A program made the translations under genes and the position numbers. Shown one piece after another: positions 5,027 through 9,284 of a stretch of 9,284 bases of DNA (positions are counted from its first letter, which is position 1; the number at the start of each line of letters is the position of its first letter). Below the pieces are notes generated by a model. The model was not told the DNA's origin. It worked only from the letters and a program-made list of their open reading frames with translations, and searched no databases. This stretch comes from Pseudomonadota bacterium (lineage in GTDB: Bacteria; Pseudomonadota; Gammaproteobacteria; Steroidobacterales; Rariloculaceae): NCBI GenBank assembly GCA_009843005.1, contig VYEH01000370.1, forward strand, positions 1-9,284, read 5' to 3'.

Positions 5027-5701
5027 ATGAATCGCATTCGAGTGAAAATCTGCTGTATTTCTTCCCTCGATGAAGCCGCGATGGCTATCGACGCCGGCGC
5101 CGATGCATTGGGCCTCGTGGGGGAGATGCCGTCGGGGCCGGGTGTCATTGACGATGGTCTTGCGCGCACTATCGCGGAATTCGTTCCACCGCCCGTCTCA
5201 ACCGTTCTCTTGACGGCGCGACGGAGCGCCGACGCGATCGCCGACCACGTGAGCGAATGTGGCACGATCGCCGTCCAGATTGTGCGGCATGTCGATCCGT
5301 CAGAATATTCGGCATTGATCGAGTCGCTCCCCTCCGTAAAGAGGATTCAGGTGATTCATGTGGAGGATGAAACGGCGTTGGACCTGCTCGAACGGTACGA
5401 GCCATATGTACATGCCTTTCTCCTTGACAGCGGGCGACCGGCCGCGGCGCGGGTTGAACTGGGCGGTACCGGGAGAACGCACAACTGGGAAATCAGCGCC
5501 GAATTCGTCCGAAGGTCCCAAAAACCCGTTTTTCTTGCCGGTGGTTTACGACCGGGCAATGTTGCCGAGGCCATAGAGCGCGTCCGTCCTTTCGGCGTTG
5601 ATCTCTGTTCCGGCGTAAGGACGCTCGGAAAGCTCGACCCGGTCAAGCTTGAGCGATTCATGAATGCCGTTCGAGTAGAGCAGTCTGTGTCGCAGAATTG
5701 A
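5027..5701 (+). CDS. Phosphoribosylanthranilate isomerase-like (TrpF-family) TIM-barrel protein, divergent
   Basis: 224 residues from ATG 5027; the frame stays open upstream, but TrpF proteins begin a few residues before the KIC motif, so this start is chosen. No good Shine-Dalgarno is visible. Family features: VKICCIS at 6-12 (Cys9 at the position of the catalytic Cys, with Cys10 replacing the usual Gly), DEAAMAIDAGADALGLV (15-31), LLDS with Asp134 (the catalytic Asp position), GGTGRTHNW (~146-154), FLAGGLRPGNVAEAI (~168-182) and GVDLCSGVRT (~190-199). Missing hallmarks: the SPR phosphate/substrate motif is replaced by MPSGPG, and the QLHG strand by QIVRH. It may isomerise phosphoribosylanthranilate in tryptophan synthesis, but the motif losses and the absence of trp neighbours suggest a paralogue with another or changed role. 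It starts 20 bases after the antidote gene, so it may share its transcript. Confidence 0.85.
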   Translation: MNRIRVKICCISSLDEAAMAIDAGADALGLVGEMPSGPGVIDDGLARTIAEFVPPPVSTVLLTARRSADAIADHVSECGTIAVQIVRHVDPSEYSALIESLPSVKRIQVIHVEDETALDLLERYEPYVHAFLLDSGRPAAARVELGGTGRTHNWEISAEFVRRSQKPVFLAGGLRPGNVAEAIERVRPFGVDLCSGVRTLGKLDPVKLERFMNAVRVEQSVSQN

Positions 5702-5726
5702 AACGCCTGGGCCGCTCGCGTACGAT
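5698..5726 (+). promoter_or_regulatory. Predicted promoter of the TonB-dependent receptor
   Basis: -35 TTGAAA (5698-5703; 5 of 6 matches) overlaps the stop codon of the TrpF-like gene. Seventeen bases later comes TACGAT (5721-5726; 4 of 6). A start near 5733 would give a leader of about 75 bases ending in the strong ribosome site AGGGGGA at 5794-5800. The rest of 5702-5807 shows only a short GAGC/GCTC repeat and no recognised riboswitch. Confidence 0.45.
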
Positions 5727-5807
5727 ACTAACGGAATACTTGTAGCGCTCGCACAACAGAAGAGCATCGCTCAAGACATGCGCTGCACACAATAGGGGGA
5801 CTCAGTA

Positions 5808-8800
5808 ATGTTTGTATCCGGCAAACTTTCTTGCAGTGCCATCATCGGCACTTGCATCGCGGCACTCTCCCTCCCGCTTCAGGCTCAGGAAGATCAGGGC
5901 GTGGAGTTGGAGGAGATCGTCGTCACCGGCTCCTTTCTCTACACCGGCATCGACTCACCGTCACCGGTTTCGGTGATTTCGGGCGAGGACATGGTGGCTT
6001 ACGCGCCACCCGATCTCGTCAGCTTTTTCATCAACAACGTACCGCAGAACTTTGAGGACGATATCGGCAGCCAGATCGAAAATGATGGCCAGAGCCGGGC
6101 GCGTTCGGACCGTAACGCGACGATCAATCTGCGCGGCCTCGGAGACATGAATACGCTCGTCGTGCTGAACGGGCGTCGCACGATCGCCTATCCGAGCCCG
6201 ACCGGTACCGGCTGGTACCGCACCGCGATCAACTCGCTCGTGCCGCGGATTGCGGTGCAGCGGACCGAGCTGTTGCTCGACGGCGGCTCGGCCACCTTCG
6301 GTTCCGACCCCGTGGCCGGCGTGGTCAACTTCGTCACTCGCAACAACTTCCGCGGCTTCGACATGAGTATCGACAGTCGGACGCTGCTGGAGGCTACCGA
6401 TGCCAAGAACGCGACCGTTTCAGGGATCTTCGGCGCCGGTGACGATGACACGAGCATCATCGTGGCCATGGAGTTTCACCAGGAGGATCTGGTCGAGGTC
6501 ATCGACGTCTCTCCGCAATTCGACGACTTCCTGGCGAACCCCGACGTCACGTACCAAACGGGCTACGGGCTCGAAGCCAACGAAACCCTGGAGTATCGCA
6601 ACGCGGGGGGCGGCGCCCGATACGTCGATCCGGACTGCGGCAACCCGGCCTTCGGCCACCCGTTTTTTGCGGGTTGGCTCATAGACGATGAGCCGCTTGT
6701 GATGGACTCCGCGGTGGAAGCGTCCGACTACGCGTCTGCTACCGCCTGTGGGCGGCCGTACGACAACGGCCTGTTTGACGACGCCGGCAGGCTGCTCAAC
6801 AACAATGTCAAACAGATCAACCTGTTCTCCCGCGCCGAGCACCACTTCAGCAATGCGTTGCGGGCCAACGCCGAGATCGCCTACAGCCGCCAGCGATACG
6901 ACGACATCGATCAGTGGGGCGACAACGGTTCCCAGGGGTGGCTCATAGAACAGAACGCACTGGGCCCGGAGTTCGCGATGCCGGCCAACCATCCGGGCCT
7001 GGTCCGCGCACAGACGCTGCAGCCGGGTTTCGGCATGGGCCAGCCCGTCTACGCCCGCGACGAGACGCTGCCGTTTCTGAGTGAGATGCCCGCGTTCAGT
7101 CAAAACGATCTGTTCCGCGCAGCGTTCGGCGTCGAAGGCGACATCAATTCCAACTGGACATGGCTGCTCGACGGTTCTGCCCAGTACAGCGATCTCCGCG
7201 CCGGCGTCCGCGACGTGGTCCTCGACCGCTACCCGCCGGCCATCAGCGGGCTGGGCGGACCGGACTGTCTCCCGGACACCGGGACACCGGGCATGGGCGA
7301 CTGTTACTTCTACAATCCGTTCATGAGCTCGGCGCTGCCCGATGCGGAATCGCGGCAAACGAATCTATCCCAGACCGGTCTTGCCAACCACCCGGATCTG
7401 CTGACCTGGCTGATTCCGTTGCGCACGGATGTTTTCGAAGGCGAGCTCTTCACCCTGGACGCGCGTATCACGGGCCAGTTCGGCGCTTTGCCGGGCGGGC
7501 CGATCGGTCTCGCCACCGGCATCGCTTACCGCGAAGAAGAGGTCGGGCGCGATGCCGACGCCATGGTCAATGCCGGCGAGATGGCCACGCTCGGCGTCTT
7601 TAACGACTTCCGCGGCAAACAACAAGTGAATTCGGTGTATTTCGAGCTGGCCTTGCCGGTCCACGAGGACATCAATGTCCAGGTCGCCGGACGCCAGGAA
7701 GAGTACGACATTGGCTTCAGCGAGTTCTCACCGAAGATTGCCGCGCTCTGGACGCCGACCGATCGGTTGACGCTGCGTGCTTCCTGGGGCACCTCGTTCA
7801 AAGGGCCTTCGATCAGCCAATCGGCGGCGGAGACCATCTTCACCGGCATGGGCCCGCCGCGCACAACCGTCGGCGGCATGACATACGGCATGGGTCCCGG
7901 CACCGGGTTCATTTATATTTCGAAGCCGAACACGGCCCTCGATCCCCAGACGTCGGACAACATCTCGTTCGGCGCCGACTTTATCGTCAACGACCGGATC
8001 AGCGTGGGCGGTAGCCTCGTACAGATCGACATCGCGGATCTGATCGTCTCGACGACGGCGAACAATGTGCTCTCGCAATGCTACGTTCGCGATGCCAACG
8101 GCATCCCGTACACGCAGAACGGAAGGAGCAATGGCTCGCTCATGTATCCGGTCGTCGGCCCCGACGGCTCCAAGTGCGTCGGTACGGTGATCGACGCTGA
8201 TCCGTCCCTCTACTTCGATGTCGACGGGGATGGCGTTCTCGACACGACCCGGCAAAACATCGCTACGCTGCTCAACTCGCCGGTGAACATCGGGTATATC
8301 GACACGCAGTTCTTCGATCTGTATGCCAACATGAACTTCGATACACCGATAGGCCCAATGAACTTCCGGCCCTCCCTGACCTTCACGCTGCAGTACGACT
8401 TCCCGCTCGGGGATATCGGGGGCCGCGACGGTCTGTGCAGCGAGGGCGTCTGTAGCGGGATCGGCCGCAGCTTCGGCATGGGTTTCAACGGCGTAACGGA
8501 CATGCCCCACTGGCAGGGGGTCTTCCCCGCGACGCTCAACCTCAACAACCAGGACATCCGCGTTGTTGCGCGCTACCGTGACGGGCTGAACAACGCCTTT
8601 GACGATTTGCCGCAAGATGAGTTCCTGACCGCCAGGTGGGAACGCGACGAGGGTCAGTTGACGATCGACGTCAATTGGGCCTACCGATTCAACCAGGGAT
8701 CGAGCGTTGCGCTTTCGGTCTACAACCTGTTTTCTTCGGATCCGCCCGCTCAGGACGCCCAGCGTTTCAACCAGCGCAGACGTGAGATCGGCCTTCAGTT

Positions 8801-8825
8801 CCGGCACTCGTTCGACACCAGCTGA
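5808..8825 (+). CDS. TonB-dependent outer-membrane receptor
   Basis: A 1005-residue protein, start set by AGGGGGA seven bases before ATG 5808. A signal peptide covers about 1-26 (ending LPLQA), and the TonB box EEIVVTG is at 35-41. The plug domain (~48-180) shows SPVSVISGEDM, INLRGLG, TLVVLNGRR (117-124) and ELLLDGGSATFGSDPVAGVVNFVTR, the pattern of the large receptors common in Xanthomonadales and marine gammaproteobacteria. The remainder is the beta-barrel, with LRASWGTSFKGPSISQ in the middle and a C-terminal YNLFSSDPPAQ...RRREIGLQFRHSF. The last residues are DTS, so the final aromatic is not strictly terminal. Eight mature cysteines form four close pairs (277/314, 487/499, 758/790, 877/882), probably loop disulfides. 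An acidic loop DVDGDGVLD lies at 804-812. It takes up an unknown ligand (siderophore, saccharide, peptide or other organic matter) using TonB energy. It is not obviously in an operon with its neighbours. Confidence 0.95.
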   Translation: MFVSGKLSCSAIIGTCIAALSLPLQAQEDQGVELEEIVVTGSFLYTGIDSPSPVSVISGEDMVAYAPPDLVSFFINNVPQNFEDDIGSQIENDGQSRARSDRNATINLRGLGDMNTLVVLNGRRTIAYPSPTGTGWYRTAINSLVPRIAVQRTELLLDGGSATFGSDPVAGVVNFVTRNNFRGFDMSIDSRTLLEATDAKNATVSGIFGAGDDDTSIIVAMEFHQEDLVEVIDVSPQFDDFLANPDVTYQTGYGLEANETLEYRNAGGGARYVDPDCGNPAFGHPFFAGWLIDDEPLVMDSAVEASDYASATACGRPYDNGLFDDAGRLLNNNVKQINLFSRAEHHFSNALRANAEIAYSRQRYDDIDQWGDNGSQGWLIEQNALGPEFAMPANHPGLVRAQTLQPGFGMGQPVYARDETLPFLSEMPAFSQNDLFRAAFGVEGDINSNWTWLLDGSAQYSDLRAGVRDVVLDRYPPAISGLGGPDCLPDTGTPGMGDCYFYNPFMSSALPDAESRQTNLSQTGLANHPDLLTWLIPLRTDVFEGELFTLDARITGQFGALPGGPIGLATGIAYREEEVGRDADAMVNAGEMATLGVFNDFRGKQQVNSVYFELALPVHEDINVQVAGRQEEYDIGFSEFSPKIAALWTPTDRLTLRASWGTSFKGPSISQSAAETIFTGMGPPRTTVGGMTYGMGPGTGFIYISKPNTALDPQTSDNISFGADFIVNDRISVGGSLVQIDIADLIVSTTANNVLSQCYVRDANGIPYTQNGRSNGSLMYPVVGPDGSKCVGTVIDADPSLYFDVDGDGVLDTTRQNIATLLNSPVNIGYIDTQFFDLYANMNFDTPIGPMNFRPSLTFTLQYDFPLGDIGGRDGLCSEGVCSGIGRSFGMGFNGVTDMPHWQGVFPATLNLNNQDIRVVARYRDGLNNAFDDLPQDEFLTARWERDEGQLTIDVNWAYRFNQGSSVALSVYNLFSSDPPAQDAQRFNQRRREIGLQFRHSFDTS

Positions 8826-8901
8826 TGCCGCGGACTTCGTGCCAGTGTAGCTCGGTGGGGCGGGTGTCGCCGTAGTCTGGTTGAATGCGGGCCACGCGCA
8901 A

Positions 8902-8917
8902 GGCGCGGGCCGGCGCC
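8902..8917. other. GC-rich hairpin in the convergent intergenic region 8826-8921
   Basis: GGCGC (8902-8906), a 6-base loop, then GCGCC (8913-8917) lies between the ends of the TonB receptor and the convergent minus-strand gene. No T-run follows on either strand, so terminator function is unproven. Nothing else was recognised in this 96-base gap. Confidence 0.25.
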
Positions 8918-8921
8918 GTGT

Positions 8922-9284
8922 TCAATTCGTCCCGCCGACTATGCGCTCCGCTGCCGCGAGCAATTCCGCGCCCGTGCCGCAATCGATAATCGCGTCGCCC
9001 ACCGCCGCTAAACGCTCACGCTCGGTAACGCCCGCCAACAACGCTGAAAGGCGTTCGCCCGTGTCGGCGCCGAACCGGCGCGACGCCAAACGCTCCAGCA
9101 CGAATTCAAGGCCCTCTGCACGGCCCTGCGCCATGCCTTGCTCCATGCCCTGCTCCATCGCCCGCGCGGATATCCGCGCCTCTTTCTTCCGATTGAGCTC
9201 CTTCCACCTCTCAGCCGCCAACGATCCCATAGCTTCCGCCTCTCCCGCGGTGTCCATTTGGTCCCATGCGCGGCGCCACGCCGC
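8922..9284 (-). CDS. C-terminal part of a probable Rpn-family / DUF4351-like protein, N-terminus beyond window
   Basis: The minus-strand frame ends at TGA 8924-8922 and is open to the window edge. Nine codons (AAWRRAWDQ) precede the first ATG at 9257, so that ATG is probably internal and the gene partial. The visible 120 codons show a charged helix (LAAERWKELNRKKEARISARA), three MEQG/MAQG repeats followed by RAEG, then a conserved end LEFVLERLASRRFGADTGERLSALLAGVTERERLAAVGDAIIDC. Glutamine/glycine repeats followed by a leucine-rich LxRRFG segment are typical of the tail of Rpn/PD-(D/E)XK nuclease-like proteins and DUF4351-containing relatives. The catalytic domain would lie to the right of the window. 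Such proteins were once annotated as transposases; RpnA of E. coli is a DNA endonuclease that promotes recombination. The assignment rests on the tail only. Confidence 0.6.
   Translation of the reverse strand, partial: AAWRRAWDQMDTAGEAEAMGSLAAERWKELNRKKEARISARAMEQGMEQGMAQGRAEGLEFVLERLASRRFGADTGERLSALLAGVTERERLAAVGDAIIDCGTGAELLAAAERIVGGTN
9123..9158 (-). repeat. Three tandem 12-bp repeats coding MEQG-MEQG-MAQG
   Basis: On the minus strand the units read ATGGAGCAGGGC, ATGGAGCAAGGC and ATGGCGCAGGGC. They are in frame and lengthen the linker helix of the Rpn-like protein by four residues per unit. Copy-number change would keep the frame. Confidence 0.8.

Noticed and set aside
6420..7358. Minus-strand open frame of 312 codons
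   Set aside because: Long antisense frame within the receptor gene; high GC removes stops, and no recognisable fold or start signal is seen.
7728..8807. Minus-strand open frame of 359 codons
   Set aside because: Same reason: it mirrors the receptor coding frame and has Val/Arg/Asp-rich composition typical of shadows.
1..9284. CRISPR array, tRNA, rRNA, insertion sequence ends or prophage att sites
   Set aside because: No regularly spaced repeats, tRNA cloverleaf, terminal inverted repeats with a transposase, or integrase were seen.

Overview
The window looks like GC-rich chromosomal DNA from an environmental gammaproteobacterium. The evidence is a large FSAFN-like TonB-dependent receptor with an EEIVVTG TonB box, several exported alpha/beta-hydrolases, a ParDE addiction locus and the end of an Rpn/DUF4351-like gene. 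Genus cannot be read from the sequence.

Left part (1-3851): three alpha/beta-hydrolase genes of different families. At the left edge, on the minus strand and cut by the window end, is an exported PHB-depolymerase/feruloyl-esterase-like (LpqC-type) protein whose GHSSG nucleophile elbow lies on the first bases. Divergent from it is an exported 663-residue protein of the Abhydrolase_10 type, followed by a cytoplasmic YheT/ABHD-like hydrolase. Together they suggest ester hydrolysis in the envelope plus an intracellular hydrolase; no substrate can be named.

Middle (3918-5701): a compact stress/addiction block. A sigma70-like promoter whose -10 lies under a perfect 15-bp palindrome precedes parD, then parE (GTGA overlap), then a HI1420-type XRE antidote gene without its usual toxin partner. 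Twenty bases later comes a phosphoribosylanthranilate isomerase-like TIM barrel that has lost several hallmark TrpF motifs. All four genes run in the same direction with almost no gaps and may be transcribed together.

Right part (5698-9284): a candidate promoter overlapping the stop of the TrpF-like gene leads to a 1005-residue TonB-dependent receptor with four cysteine pairs and a DxDxDG acidic loop. A convergent gene entering from the right edge is the C-terminal part of a probable Rpn-family/DUF4351-like protein with a triple MEQG-type repeat.

No stretch longer than 300 bases lacks a gene. I saw no tRNA, rRNA, CRISPR array, insertion sequence or att site. The points most worth following are the three-gene toxin-antitoxin arrangement with its operator, and the divergent TrpF-like protein attached to it.
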